Counted from the stretch's first letter, positions 40,643 through 49,384 are shown. The stretch is 64,000 nucleotides of DNA from Actinophytocola algeriensis (GCF_014203735.1 NZ_JACHJQ010000003.1:62001-126000); one strand, 5' to 3'. The notes: generated by a model not told the origin, from the sequence alone. Made by a program: numbers and translations.

Positions 40643-41293
40643 TTGAGCAACCCGCTCGGTGACACGCCATGTCCTGATCGGACACGACACTCGCTGGGGT
40701 CACAGAGCACCTACCGGCACGGGTGCCTGGACCCAGTGGTGTGCGCGGCTGGCCATCACAAGGTCAAGCCGTGCCGCCCGACGTGCCGGACGCACAAGAA
40801 GGCGTGTCCGCCTGTGTGCCCGCCTGACTGCACGAGGCACGCCAGGTACTGCCCGCAGCGGCTGGGCGGCGTCGTTGACGTCGACGTGAAGTCGCGAGCA
40901 GGCCGCCGCGGCATTCGACTGCCCGATCAGCTATTCGACCTGCTCATGGAGCACGAGGCCACGCAGGCCGACGAGCGGGAACTCGCAGGTGACCTGTGGT
41001 ACGAGAGCGACTTCATGTTCACACAGCCCAACGGGAAGCCACTCGCCCCTCGCTCCGACCACAACGAGTGGAAGGCCCTCCTGGCGGAGGCCGATGTCCG
41101 AGACGCGCGCCTGCACGATGCCCGGCACACGGCTGCGACCGTCCTACTGCTGCTCGGCGTGCCACTACCGGCCGTCATGGACATCATGGGCTGGTCCAAC
41201 TCGAAGATCGCCAAGCGGTACTCACACGTCACGACGACCATCCAGAACAGCAGCGCATCGCAGGTCAACACGCTGTTGTGGGGAACTAAATAG
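40643..41293 (+). pseudogene. N-terminally truncated tyrosine recombinase
   Basis: 216 codons from a TTG, closed upstream by an in-frame TAG at 40613. The first recognisable part is the Cys/His-rich insertion of actinobacterial integrases (HGCLDPVVCAAGHHKVKPC, CPPDCTRHARYCPQR). Then catalytic LHDARHTAATVLLLLGV and the nucleophile region IMGWSNSKIAKRYSHV (Trp replaces the usual His; Tyr present). The arm- and core-binding domains and the first catalytic Arg are missing, so it cannot recombine DNA alone. Confidence 0.8.
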
Positions 41294-41372
41294 AGGACGC
41301 AGGTTCGGCGGGTTACGGCGACGGCCACGTCACCCAACGCCCGCCGTTCCTGCGGCTCCATCGGCCACCGCC

Positions 41373-42353
41373 ATGGACCGCAACGCCTATTATCCGAATA
41401 TGCCAGCTACTCCAAGCCACTCCGATGCGGTAAAGCCGACTCTAGCGGTCAAATCGTGCATGGCCCTGACAAACGAACTCGAAGACCTTAAGCACCATGT
41501 CGAGGAGTATGCGTCGGCTCCACAAGCAGGCTGTCACTATCTCCGAGAGTCGCAGAACTGGAAGAACGCTCCACAGCACTCGCAGCGCGCCCACCGACGA
41601 CGGCTATGGCAGCAGGCAATGAGCATGTCCAGGCTGACAATTGTCAACGTAATGGATCATCTCTGGGCAATCACTCACATACTAAACGCTGACTCTATCG
41701 CCTTATACAGCCATCAGACGCTCACCCGAGTCGCCTGCGAGGGCGCAGCACGAATTGCCCACCTACTGGACGAAAGCGCAAGCTACGAGGCTCGCCTATT
41801 ACGTGCCGCCGCGCCTCTTCTGGCCGACGCTGACGCGAAGGTTACTGAAACACGTGAAGTTATGGCGGCTAGGCCCGATCTTCCGATAACACTCGATTCT
41901 GCCAGCAAACACCGAGATGTCGTTCTGCGCATGATTGAATCGGCGGGCATCAGAATTACATATAATGCAAGCGATAAACCCACGCGACTTGAGATCGGCG
42001 ACCCGGTTCAGCGCGAACCCTACAAACCAAACTTTACGACCATGATGGCCAAACACTTTCCTGAGAGACCGGCCTCATACAGGTCCACTTCAGGCGTCGT
42101 ACACAGCAACCCAACCACGCTCGGTTCGGCTGTTGTCTCGTCGCCCTTGGACCTGGAGTTGGAACTGGGGCCGGATGTTCCCGGCATCGGAGCAGCAGTG
42201 ATGACCGCGATCGACGCGTCCATCATCGTCACGGAAGCGTACGCACGGTTCTACGGGCACACTCCCGAGTCGGCCGTACACGCGAGCAAGCGACGCCGGC
42301 AGGCCATCGACGTGTACATGCAGCGATGGCTCACCGGACAGTCGACTAACTGA
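41373..42353 (+). CDS. AT-rich protein of unknown function in tRNA-Ser element
   Basis: 326 residues, predicted soluble and mostly helical. Notable stretches: SQRAHRRRLWQQAMSMSRLT, HQTLTRVACEGAARIAHLLD, GAAVMTAIDASIIVTEAYAR. The gene is clearly AT-richer than its surroundings with rarer codons, so it came in by transfer. Four in-frame methionines near the start leave the exact start open. I do not recognise a family. Confidence 0.6.
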   Translation: MDRNAYYPNMPATPSHSDAVKPTLAVKSCMALTNELEDLKHHVEEYASAPQAGCHYLRESQNWKNAPQHSQRAHRRRLWQQAMSMSRLTIVNVMDHLWAITHILNADSIALYSHQTLTRVACEGAARIAHLLDESASYEARLLRAAAPLLADADAKVTETREVMAARPDLPITLDSASKHRDVVLRMIESAGIRITYNASDKPTRLEIGDPVQREPYKPNFTTMMAKHFPERPASYRSTSGVVHSNPTTLGSAVVSSPLDLELELGPDVPGIGAAVMTAIDASIIVTEAYARFYGHTPESAVHASKRRRQAIDVYMQRWLTGQSTN

Positions 42354-42433
42354 TCAAACCGCAGACCTGGCGGTCAGGTGCGGACGCACCTAACGCTGCC
42401 GTTCACCCAGCCGCAAGTCAGCGTGACGAGGTC

Positions 42434-42457
42434 GCGAATGAGACTGCGAATGAGACT
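42434..42457. repeat. Tandem GCGAATGAGACT repeat, putative recombinase arm sites
   Basis: Two back-to-back copies of GCGAATGAGACT about 50 bases inside the tRNA-Ser end of the element. Related TGAGACCC sequences are at 39943-39952 and 39955-39964 inside the other end, the positions expected for integrase arm sites. Confidence 0.5.
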
Positions 42458-42505
42458 GCGGCGCACCCACAGCTCAGCATCTACCTGTATCCGCTGGTCA
42501 GAGAG

Positions 42506-42590
42506 CGGAGGCGGAGGGATTTGAACCCCCGGTCCCGTGAAGGACTCCTGTTTTCAAGACAGGTGCATTCGGCCGCTCTGCCACGCCTCC
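42506..42590 (-). tRNA. tRNA-Ser(TGA)
   Basis: Minus-strand fold: acceptor GGAGGCG with CGCCTCC, D arm GCAGAGCGGCCGAATGC, anticodon stem CCTGT/ACAGG with loop CTTGAAA (anticodon TGA), long variable arm GTCCTTCACGGGAC, T loop GGTTCAAATCC. CCA not encoded. Its 3' half is the attachment site of the degenerate element. Confidence 0.95.
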
Positions 42591-43063
42591 CTGCACAGCA
42601 GGGTAGCGGGCCCGCGCGGCCCGGTTTCGAGGACTTGCCCGGTCACTGTCCGCTTCGGACAGTGACTGACAGTTTCACCAGTTCAGGGGCCTCGACTGGG
42701 GTTGTGACGCGGGGCACACGGGTGCATGCTGGAGACACGGCCGGCCGAGTAGGCCCGCTGGGAAAGGGCAGGTGGTGCCGTGGTAATGCAGGTTACGGGC
42801 GTGGTGGTCCGCAGCTCGCTGCGACCCCGCGGGTGAGCCGACAGCATCGGCTCGGTCGTGATTGCGGAGCAGCGCCGGGGTTCGGGCGTTCGAATGCGCA
42901 CAACGCACCTCCCGCGCGCCTCGACGATGTTGACCCCTCCGTCAGGGCAGCTTTCCCGGGTTGTCCGGAGAGGGTCCACGCCAGTCCGGGTGCTTCGGGC
43001 CATCACTGAACTTCGACAAAGGGGCCGCACCCATGTGGGTGCGGCCCCTTCTTGCGCGAGAAC
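42591..43063. other. Intergenic region with two hairpins, no gene seen
   Basis: Holds a 10-bp perfect dyad TCACTGTCCG-CTT-CGGACAGTGA (42643-42665) just upstream of the tRNA-Ser on its strand, where the tRNA promoter should lie, and the aminopeptidase terminator at the right end. Open frames in between show no coding signature. Confidence 0.5.
43018..43051. terminator. Terminator of the M28 peptidase gene
   Basis: GGGGCCGCACCCA-TG-TGGGTGCGGCCCC, 13 perfect pairs flanked by AAA on the left and TTCTT on the right, giving a run of T on either strand. It lies 12 bases beyond the peptidase stop codon. Confidence 0.88.
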
Positions 43064-44614
43064 TCAGATCAGGACGCCGTGGTGGTGGTCGTCCGGCTCC
43101 GCGGTTGCCACCGACGCGGCCGCGGCGCGGGCGGCGGCGGCACGGGTCTTGGCGCGGGCGCTGCGCGGCGGGACGCCGTTGATGTCCTCGGTGCTGATGG
43201 CGTAGGAGCCGAGCACGAAGGCGATGGCGTCCGAGTTGCGGTCCAGGGCCACCCGATCGACGTTGCCCAGGTTGTCGCAGGCCTGGTGGTAGCACTTGTC
43301 GAAGGCCTCGCCCGCGATGCCGCCCCACTTGTTGGCCTGGTCCTCGGTCTTCACGACCTCCGCACCGGTGAAGAGACCACCCGCGGGGATGCCGTTGAGG
43401 ATGAACTCACCGTAGTCGGAGCGGCCGTCGAAGTCCTTGCCCTCGAGCGGGACGCCGGTGTAGTCGAAGTAGTCGACGAAGGCCTGCTCGATCTGGGCCG
43501 AGCCGTACGGGCCAGCACCCGAGCCGACACCGTCGGAGTCGTCGCCGTCGTACACGAAGTAGCCCGCGTTCGGCGAGCCGATCATGTCGAAGTTCAGGTA
43601 CAGCGCGACGTTCAGCTGCTCCTCGAAGTCGAGGCTGTTCACGTAGTACTCCGACCCGATGAGGCCGAGCTCCTCGGCACTCCACCACGCGAAGCGCACC
43701 GCGTTGTTGACCTTCGGGGAGCCGCCGAGCTGCAGCGCGGTCTCCAGCAGCGCCGCGGAACCGGTGCCGTTGTCATTGATGCCGGGGCCGTCGGCGACGC
43801 TGTCCAGGTGCGCGCCTGCCATGACGACGTTGTTGTGGCGGCCGGTCTGGGTCTCCGCGATGACGTTGTACGAGACGCGGTCCTCCATGAAGCCCTGCAG
43901 GTCGATGCTGACCTCGGCGCCGTGCTGCGCCGCCAGGGCCTGGCCCTCGGCCTGCGTGACGCCACCGGCGGGCGCGCTGCCGGGCAGCGGCTCACCGAGC
44001 GTGCCGTTCAGGGCACCGGGAGTGTTGTTGTACATGACCACGGCGACGGCGCCTGCCTCACCGGCGGCGGCGGCCTTCGCGCCGAACGTGCACGCGCCGC
44101 GGCTGATCAGCGCGACCTTGCCCTCGGCGCCCGCGTAGTCGGTCACCTCGCAGCCCGGGGTCGCGTCCGGCGGCACCACGTGCAGCGTGCTCGTGACGCC
44201 GCCTGCGGGCGTCGACTCGCTGTAGCTCATCCGAATGATGGGGAATGCGGTCCCGGCCACGGTGAGCGACGCACCGCGGGTCTCGTCGTAAACGAACGGG
44301 AACTCCTGCCGCTCGACCGTGTACCCGGCCGCCTCGAGCTTCGTGGCGATGTACTCGGCTGACGCGGCGTGGCCGTCGGTGCCCGCACCACGGTTGCCGC
44401 CGTTGCGGTCGGCGAGGCGCTGCAGTGCGATCAGGTGGCGGTTGGTGTTCGACACCTTGACCTTGTTGACCAGCTGGCGGGCCAGTGCTGGCCCATCGGG
44501 CACGGCGGGCAGCGCCGCTGGACCTGCCGCTGCGGGCACGGCTGCGAGACCGACGCCGGTCGCGGCCGCGAGTAACGCGACCCCGGCGCGGAGTGTCGTC
44601 TTTGCGGACGGCAT
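43064..44614 (-). CDS. Secreted M28-family aminopeptidase with PA domain
   Basis: 516 residues, signal peptide about 1-30 (ends VPAAAGPAA). A PA insert (about 120-245; GKVALISRGACTFGAKAAAA) precedes the zinc catalytic core: GAHLDSVADGPGINDNGTG (about 266-284), WWSAEELGLIGS (about 310), NFDMIGS, and CYHQACD (about 442). These are the metal ligands and general base of leucine-type aminopeptidases (like Streptomyces griseus SGAP). The Arg/Ala-rich tail ending EPDDHHHGVLI is unusual for the family. Confidence 0.92.
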   Translation of the reverse strand: MPSAKTTLRAGVALLAAATGVGLAAVPAAAGPAALPAVPDGPALARQLVNKVKVSNTNRHLIALQRLADRNGGNRGAGTDGHAASAEYIATKLEAAGYTVERQEFPFVYDETRGASLTVAGTAFPIIRMSYSESTPAGGVTSTLHVVPPDATPGCEVTDYAGAEGKVALISRGACTFGAKAAAAGEAGAVAVVMYNNTPGALNGTLGEPLPGSAPAGGVTQAEGQALAAQHGAEVSIDLQGFMEDRVSYNVIAETQTGRHNNVVMAGAHLDSVADGPGINDNGTGSAALLETALQLGGSPKVNNAVRFAWWSAEELGLIGSEYYVNSLDFEEQLNVALYLNFDMIGSPNAGYFVYDGDDSDGVGSGAGPYGSAQIEQAFVDYFDYTGVPLEGKDFDGRSDYGEFILNGIPAGGLFTGAEVVKTEDQANKWGGIAGEAFDKCYHQACDNLGNVDRVALDRNSDAIAFVLGSYAISTEDINGVPPRSARAKTRAAAARAAAASVATAEPDDHHHGVLI

Positions 44615-44761
44615 GAAGGTTCCTCTCGTCTTAGGCTCAGACACCGGGGCGGATCGTCCCGATCTCGATCGCCACGCCCGGCGTGCGCAGCTTTGTCGGG
44701 AACTCCGCACTGGTCAAGCCCTGCACACGGACTGTTATGCACGACCGTTTACCGTTCTTGT

Positions 44762-45745
44762 ATGCACGCGATCACGATCACGCAACCGGGCGGTCCGGAA
44801 GTCTTGGCCTGGACGGAGCAACCCGATCCGCGGCCTGGCCCAGGCGAGGTCGTCCTGGACGTCGCCGCCACCGCCGTCAACCGCGCCGATCTGCTGCAGC
44901 GGCAAGGCAACTACGCGCCACCGCGCGGGGTGACGGACGTGCCGGGCCTGGAGTGCGCCGGCACGGTCGCCGCGCTCGGTGACGGCGTGACCGGGGTGGA
45001 GGTCGGGGCCCAGGTGTGCGCGCTGCTCGCGGGCGGCGGTTACGCGACGAAGGTCGTGGTGCCCGCCGGACAGGTCATGCCCCTTCCGTCCACTGTGGAC
45101 GTAGTGACCGCGGCGGGGCTGCCCGAGGTCGCGGCCACGGTGTGGTCGAACGTGGTGATGGTGGCCGGGCTGACCGCGGGCGAGACGCTGCTCGTGCACG
45201 GCGGCGCTGGTGGCATCGGCACGCACGCGATCCAGGTCGCGAAGGCGGTCGGTGCGCGGGTCGCCGTGACCGCGGGTTCCGCGGCGCGGCTCGAGCGGTG
45301 TGCCGAGCTGGGCGCGGAGATCCTCGTCAACTACCGCGAGCAGGACTTCGTCGAGGCGGTCAAGGAAGCCACCGACGGCCGCGGTGCGGACGTGGTGCTC
45401 GACAACATGGGCGCGAAGTACCTGCCCCGCAACGTCGACGTGCTCGCGCGGCTGGGCAGGCTCGTCGTCATCGGCATGCAGGGCGGGGTGAAGGGCGAGC
45501 TGAACATCGGCAAGCTGCTGGCGAAGAACGGCACGGTCACCGCGACGTCCCTGCGCTACCGGCCGGTCGCCGAGAAGACCGCGATCTGCCAGGAGCTGGT
45601 CGAGAAGCTGTGGCCGCTGATCGACGCGGGCGAGGTCAAGCCGATCACGCACGAGGTGCTGCCGGTCGAGCAGGCCGGCGAGGCGCACCGCAAGCTCGAG
45701 GAGGGTGGCATCCTCGGCAAGCTCGTGCTGAAGATGCCCGGCTGA
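44762..45745 (+). CDS. NAD(P)H:quinone oxidoreductase (MDR, PIG3-like)
   Basis: 327 residues. Zinc-less medium-chain reductase: VNRADLLQRQGNYAPPRGVT, PGLECAGTVAALG, and the NADPH loop LLVHGGAGGIGTHAIQVAKA (about 145-165). Resembles TP53I3/PIG3-type quinone reductases. Divergent from the aminopeptidase. Confidence 0.9.
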   Translation: MHAITITQPGGPEVLAWTEQPDPRPGPGEVVLDVAATAVNRADLLQRQGNYAPPRGVTDVPGLECAGTVAALGDGVTGVEVGAQVCALLAGGGYATKVVVPAGQVMPLPSTVDVVTAAGLPEVAATVWSNVVMVAGLTAGETLLVHGGAGGIGTHAIQVAKAVGARVAVTAGSAARLERCAELGAEILVNYREQDFVEAVKEATDGRGADVVLDNMGAKYLPRNVDVLARLGRLVVIGMQGGVKGELNIGKLLAKNGTVTATSLRYRPVAEKTAICQELVEKLWPLIDAGEVKPITHEVLPVEQAGEAHRKLEEGGILGKLVLKMPG

Positions 45746-45779
45746 CCGGCGCCGGCTGACCGGCACCGGCTGATCGGCT
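45738..45779. repeat. Three 14-bp tandem repeats at a convergent gene end
   Basis: CCGGCTGACCGGCG, CCGGCTGACCGGCA and CCGGCTGATCGGCT in a row; the first holds the oxidoreductase stop codon and the third reaches the convergent gene's stop. Self-complementary CCGG/GGC parts may fold as a terminator. Confidence 0.7.
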
Positions 45780-46986
45780 AGCTGATCGATGTCAGCGCGG
45801 CGACGGCCTCGACGAGCGCGTCGATCTCCGCCGACGTCGTGTAGTGCGCGAGACCGACGCGCACCGCGCCGCCGACCTCGGACACCCCGAGCGCGGCGAA
45901 CACGCCGCTCGGCACGTCGTCGGCGAACGCGCAGATGCCGCGGTCGGCCAGGTGCACGATCGCGGTGGACGCCTTGACGTCGGTGACCGTGAACGCGAGC
46001 GCCGGGATGCGGCGCATGGCGTCGCCGATGACCGTCACGTGCAGCAGGCCGCGCAGCTCGGAGATCAGCTTGCCGAGCATGCCCGCCTGGTAGGACTTGG
46101 CGGAACCGACGGAGGTCCGCAGGCGGTCGCGGCGGCTGCCGGTGGCGGCGTCGTCGAGGCTCGCGAGGTAGTCCACGGACGCGACCAGGCCCGCGAGCAG
46201 CGGATACGCGTGCTGCCCCAGCTCCATCCGCCCCGGCCCCGTCTGGTTGGGGCCCAGCGCGCACGCCGGCAGCCGGTCCAGCAGCGACGGGTCGGCGAAC
46301 GCGAGCGCGCCGACCGAGGGCCCGCCCCACGCGGTCGCGTTCACCGCGATCACGTCGGCCCCCATGGCCTTGATGTCCAGCGGCACGAACGGCGCCGCCG
46401 ACGAGGCGTCGACCACGACCAGCGACCCGGTCTCCTTCGCGAGCGCGGTGATCTTGTTCAGGTCCGGGCGGGTGCCGACGACCCCGGACGCGGCGGTCAC
46501 GGCCACGACCTTCGTGCGGTGCGTGATCAGGCTCTCGTACTGCCACGCGGGCAACTCGCACGTTTCGATGTCGATCTCGGCCCACCGCACGGTCGCGCCC
46601 GCGCGTTGCGCGACCCGCAGCCACGGCGCGATGTTCTGCTGGTGGTCGAGCCGGGACACGGTCACCTCGTCGCCGATGACCCAGCCCCCGCCGACGGCCT
46701 CCGCGAGCCGCTGCAGCAGCACCGCGGGGTTCGGCCCGAGCACGACGCCGGCCGGGTCGCAGCCGGCCAGGTCGGCGATGGCGCGGCGGGCGGCGTCGAC
46801 GATGGCCTCCGCGCGCTGGGAGGCGGGGAACACGCCACCCGGCCCCGACACGGGCGCGCGCAGCGCGGTGGAGACGGCGGTGGCGACCTGCTCCGGCACC
46901 TGCATACCCGCTGGGGCGTCCAGGTGGATCCAGCCATCACCCAACGCGGGGAACCAGCCCCGAATCGCAGCGACGTCGAACGCCAT
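45778..46986 (-). CDS. PLP-fold cysteine-desulfurase-like protein lacking the lysine
   Basis: 402 residues of the class V aminotransferase/cysteine desulfurase fold (DHQQNIAPWLRVAQRAGATV, SGVVGTRPDLNKITALAKE, VVVDASSAAPFVPLD). Where these enzymes carry the Schiff-base lysine, this reads NATAWGGPSVGALAF, with no lysine. The form matches mycobacterial Rv3778c-type proteins. It may not bind PLP covalently. Adjacent and divergent to bpa, as in mycobacteria nearby. Confidence 0.8.
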   Translation of the reverse strand: MAFDVAAIRGWFPALGDGWIHLDAPAGMQVPEQVATAVSTALRAPVSGPGGVFPASQRAEAIVDAARRAIADLAGCDPAGVVLGPNPAVLLQRLAEAVGGGWVIGDEVTVSRLDHQQNIAPWLRVAQRAGATVRWAEIDIETCELPAWQYESLITHRTKVVAVTAASGVVGTRPDLNKITALAKETGSLVVVDASSAAPFVPLDIKAMGADVIAVNATAWGGPSVGALAFADPSLLDRLPACALGPNQTGPGRMELGQHAYPLLAGLVASVDYLASLDDAATGSRRDRLRTSVGSAKSYQAGMLGKLISELRGLLHVTVIGDAMRRIPALAFTVTDVKASTAIVHLADRGICAFADDVPSGVFAALGVSEVGGAVRVGLAHYTTSAEIDALVEAVAALTSIS

Positions 46987-47062
46987 GGCTCAACACCGTA
47001 CGGAGCCACGCGGGGGGCTCGTTTGGGGGGTGCTCGTGACGGCTACCCTCGGACTCGTGCAG

Positions 47063-47593
47063 ATGAACCCTGGCCAGGAGAACGAGCAGCCGCAGCACGT
47101 GGTCGTGATGGGCCCCGACGGTGCGCCCGTCGGCGCCGCCACGCTGGCGGACGGCGAGAACGCCGAGTCGGTCGGCGACATGGTGGAACAGCCTGCCAAG
47201 GTCATGCGTATCGGCACGATGATCAAGCAGCTGCTGGAGGAAGTCCGGGCGGCACCGCTGGACGAGGCGTCCCGCAATCGTTTGCGGGAGATCCACATGC
47301 GGTCCATCTCCGAATTGGAGGACGGGCTCGCGCCGGAGCTCCAGGAGGAGCTGGAGCGGCTGTCGCTGCCGTTCACCGAGGAGAACACCCCGTCGGACGC
47401 CGAGCTGCGGATCGCGCAGGCCCAGCTCGTCGGCTGGCTGGAGGGGCTCTTCCACGGCATCCAGACCGCCCTGTTCGCGCAGCAGATGGCCGCGCGGGTG
47501 CAGCTGGAGCAGATGCGCCGCGGCCTCCCGCCGGGCTCGGGTGGCGACGTGCAGGAAGGGCCGGGCATCCGGGGTACCGGTCAGTACCTCTGA
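47063..47593 (+). CDS. bpa: Bacterial proteasome activator Bpa
   Basis: 176 residues. Helical bundle core about 40-150 (MIKQLLEEVRAAPLDEASRN, LREIHMRSISELEDGLAPEL, AQAQLVGWLEGLFHGIQTAL) and the C-terminal GQYL that docks into the 20S proteasome. Bpa opens the proteasome gate without ATP for unfolded substrates such as HspR. A GTG two codons upstream is an alternative start. Confidence 0.93.
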   Translation: MNPGQENEQPQHVVVMGPDGAPVGAATLADGENAESVGDMVEQPAKVMRIGTMIKQLLEEVRAAPLDEASRNRLREIHMRSISELEDGLAPELQEELERLSLPFTEENTPSDAELRIAQAQLVGWLEGLFHGIQTALFAQQMAARVQLEQMRRGLPPGSGGDVQEGPGIRGTGQYL

Positions 47594-47813
47594 CGCCACC
47601 CCTGACGTCTCTGCCGGGGACCGGTCCCGTGCGCCGGGCTTACCGTCGTGGCCGGGCCGGACCGCGACCAGCCGTCGTACCTAGGGGTCGGCGCTCGCCC
47701 CATGGTCTTCCTGAACGCCAGTGCCAGGCTCTGCCCGGACCTGGACGCGCTCGGCGCGGACCTCCAGCGCACGGTGCGCGGCTGTACATCCACGCGCACC
47801 GCGCCTCCGGTGG

Positions 47814-48299
47814 CTACAGGAGGACCGGCGTGCCCTTCTCGAACGACAGCAGGTAACGCTTGCGGGGCAGCCCGCCGCCGTAGCCGGTGAGGCTGCCGGT
47901 CGAGCCGACGACGCGGTGGCACGGGACGATGATGCTGATCGGGTTCTTGCCGTTCGCGAGGCCGACCGCGCGGGCCGCGCTCGGCCTGCCGAGGCGTTCG
48001 GCCAGCTCGCCGTAGGTGGTGGTCTCGCCGTACGGGATCGTCGTCAGCTCTGTCCACACGCGACGCTGGAACTCCGTGCCGTGCATGGCGAGTGGCACGT
48101 CGAAGTCCGTCAGGCCGCCGTCGAAGTACGCGGTCAGCTGCTCGATCACGTCGTGGGTGTGGCGGTCGTCGCGGGGGCCGAAGATCTCCTCGGCGGGGCG
48201 GTGCCGCTGCTCGTCCATGTACAGCCCACACAACACGCCGTCGCTCGCCACGAGAGTCAGCGGGCCGACGGGGCTGTCCATCACGGTGTGGGTGCGCAT
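47814..48299 (-). CDS. Methylated-DNA-protein cysteine methyltransferase
   Basis: 161 residues, the Ogt/MGMT layout: N-terminal domain (DSPVGPLTLVASDG), GTEFQRRVWTELTTIPYGET, and the active-site IIVPCHRVVGSTGSLTGYGG with acceptor Cys at about 126. Removes alkyl groups from O6-guanine. Divergent from the PEP-mutase-like gene across a large dyad. The 220 bases between bpa and its stop show no gene. Confidence 0.93.
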   Translation of the reverse strand: MRTHTVMDSPVGPLTLVASDGVLCGLYMDEQRHRPAEEIFGPRDDRHTHDVIEQLTAYFDGGLTDFDVPLAMHGTEFQRRVWTELTTIPYGETTTYGELAERLGRPSAARAVGLANGKNPISIIVPCHRVVGSTGSLTGYGGGLPRKRYLLSFEKGTPVLL

Positions 48300-48333
48300 G
48301 GGACCACCGTGCCCGTCCGCGCGGGTGCGCGCT

Positions 48334-48387
48334 GGCCGTTTTCGGACATCCACGTGGACAGGGGCACGGTCATGTCCGAAAACGGCC
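48334..48387. promoter_or_regulatory. 16-bp inverted repeat between divergent genes
   Basis: GGCCGTTTTCGGACAT and its exact complement ATGTCCGAAAACGGCC, separated by 22 bases that include the palindrome CCACGTGG (48350-48357). It lies 35 bases from both divergent start codons, and so probably binds a regulator of both. Confidence 0.7.
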
Positions 48388-48422
48388 GGAAACGGGGTGC
48401 GCGCGCTGGTGGAGTACCGGAC

Positions 48423-49163
48423 ATGACATTTCGTGAACGCCACCACGGCGGCGCGCCGCTCGTCCTCCCCAACGCCTGGGACGCCGCGAGCGCCCGGATC
48501 ATCGAGCGGGCAGGTGCCGAGGCCATCGCCACCACCAGCGCCGGGGTCGCGTGGAGCCTCGGCGTGCCGGACGGGGACCGGCTCGACGTCGACGAGGCCG
48601 TGGCCGCGGTCACGCGGATCGTGCGCGCGGTGGACGTGCCGGTGACGGCCGACATCGAGAGCGGGTACGGCGACGTCGCGCGGACGGTGCGGCTGGTGCG
48701 GGACGCGGGCGCGGCCGGGATCAACATCGAGGACGGGCTCGTCGCGGCGCCGGAACGGATCGCGGCGGCGCGGGCCGTGGGCGGGGACCTGTTCGTGAAC
48801 GCGCGCATCGACACGTTCCTGCGGTCGGCGGTCGGGGTGGACGAGACGGTGTCGCGGGCGAAGACGTACGTGGACGCCGGGGCGGACGGGGTGTTCGTGC
48901 CCGGTGTGTACGACCCGGCGGTGATCGCGGAGCTGGTGTCGCGGATCCCGGCGCCGCTGAACGTGATGGCGGGACCGGGGGCGCCGTCGGTCTCCGCGCT
49001 CGCCGAACTGGGGGTGCGGCGGGTGAGCGTGGGCCCGGCGATCGCGGCGGCGGCGTACTCGCTCGTGGCGGCGGCGGCCGCGGAGATCCTGACGGAGGGG
49101 ACGTACGGCACATCGGACGCGACGCTGACGTACGGTGACCTCGACGGGTATTTCGCTCACTGA
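48423..49163 (+). CDS. Isocitrate lyase/PEP phosphonomutase-family enzyme
   Basis: 246 residues, TIM-barrel of the PEP mutase/isocitrate lyase superfamily. PLVLPNAWDAASARIIERAG, TADIESGYGDVARTVRLVRD (metal-binding Asp), GINIEDGL, FVNARIDTFL, and VMAGPGAPSVSALAELGVRR. Likely cleaves or rearranges a small oxo-acid; exact substrate unknown. Confidence 0.88.
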   Translation: MTFRERHHGGAPLVLPNAWDAASARIIERAGAEAIATTSAGVAWSLGVPDGDRLDVDEAVAAVTRIVRAVDVPVTADIESGYGDVARTVRLVRDAGAAGINIEDGLVAAPERIAAARAVGGDLFVNARIDTFLRSAVGVDETVSRAKTYVDAGADGVFVPGVYDPAVIAELVSRIPAPLNVMAGPGAPSVSALAELGVRRVSVGPAIAAAAYSLVAAAAAEILTEGTYGTSDATLTYGDLDGYFAH

Positions 49164-49178
49164 CCGCATTCCCCATAA

Positions 49179-49220
49179 GAAACCATCCGGTCGGCATTGA
49201 CATACCGATCGGTTGGTTTC
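49179..49220. terminator. Hairpin after PEP-mutase-like gene
   Basis: GAAACCATCCGGTCGG and CCGATCGGTTGGTTTC pair at 14 of 16 positions around a 10-base loop (CATTGACATA), 15 bases after the stop. Acts as terminator or, since it contains TTGACA, as an operator-promoter for the next gene. Confidence 0.55.
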
Positions 49221-49384
49221 TGCTTGTGACGTAGGACACGTACCAGGTCAGGAGGGGTGCCGCGGCAATGCGGCACGTTCACGGTTGCGGGTTCCACGCT
49301 GATTCCACCGGCGGTCATCCGCGCCGTGAAAGCCTGAGTTGGTCCCGGTTTTCACCGGTACGACACAATAAATGGGGAAATACC

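Larger units (their letters stand above)
39792..42559. mobile_element. Degenerate integrated element in tRNA-Ser
   Basis: A 2.8-kb segment between the att-like repeat and the intact tRNA-Ser(TGA). It carries a lipoprotein gene, a possible micro-gene, the C-terminal part of a recombinase and an AT-rich gene of unknown function. No replication, excision or transfer genes remain. Short TGAGACC-type repeats lie just inside both ends. Confidence 0.75.

Noticed and set aside
42680-43010. Possible structured RNA or riboswitch between tRNA-Ser and the peptidase gene
   Set aside because: I could not match it to a known riboswitch, SRP RNA, RNase P RNA or tmRNA core; apart from the two hairpins listed no consistent fold was seen. 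A covariance-model search would decide.
47640-47813. Small plus-strand frame after bpa
   Set aside because: Overlaps the 3' end of the methyltransferase gene on the other strand and has no ribosome-binding site or protein-like motif.
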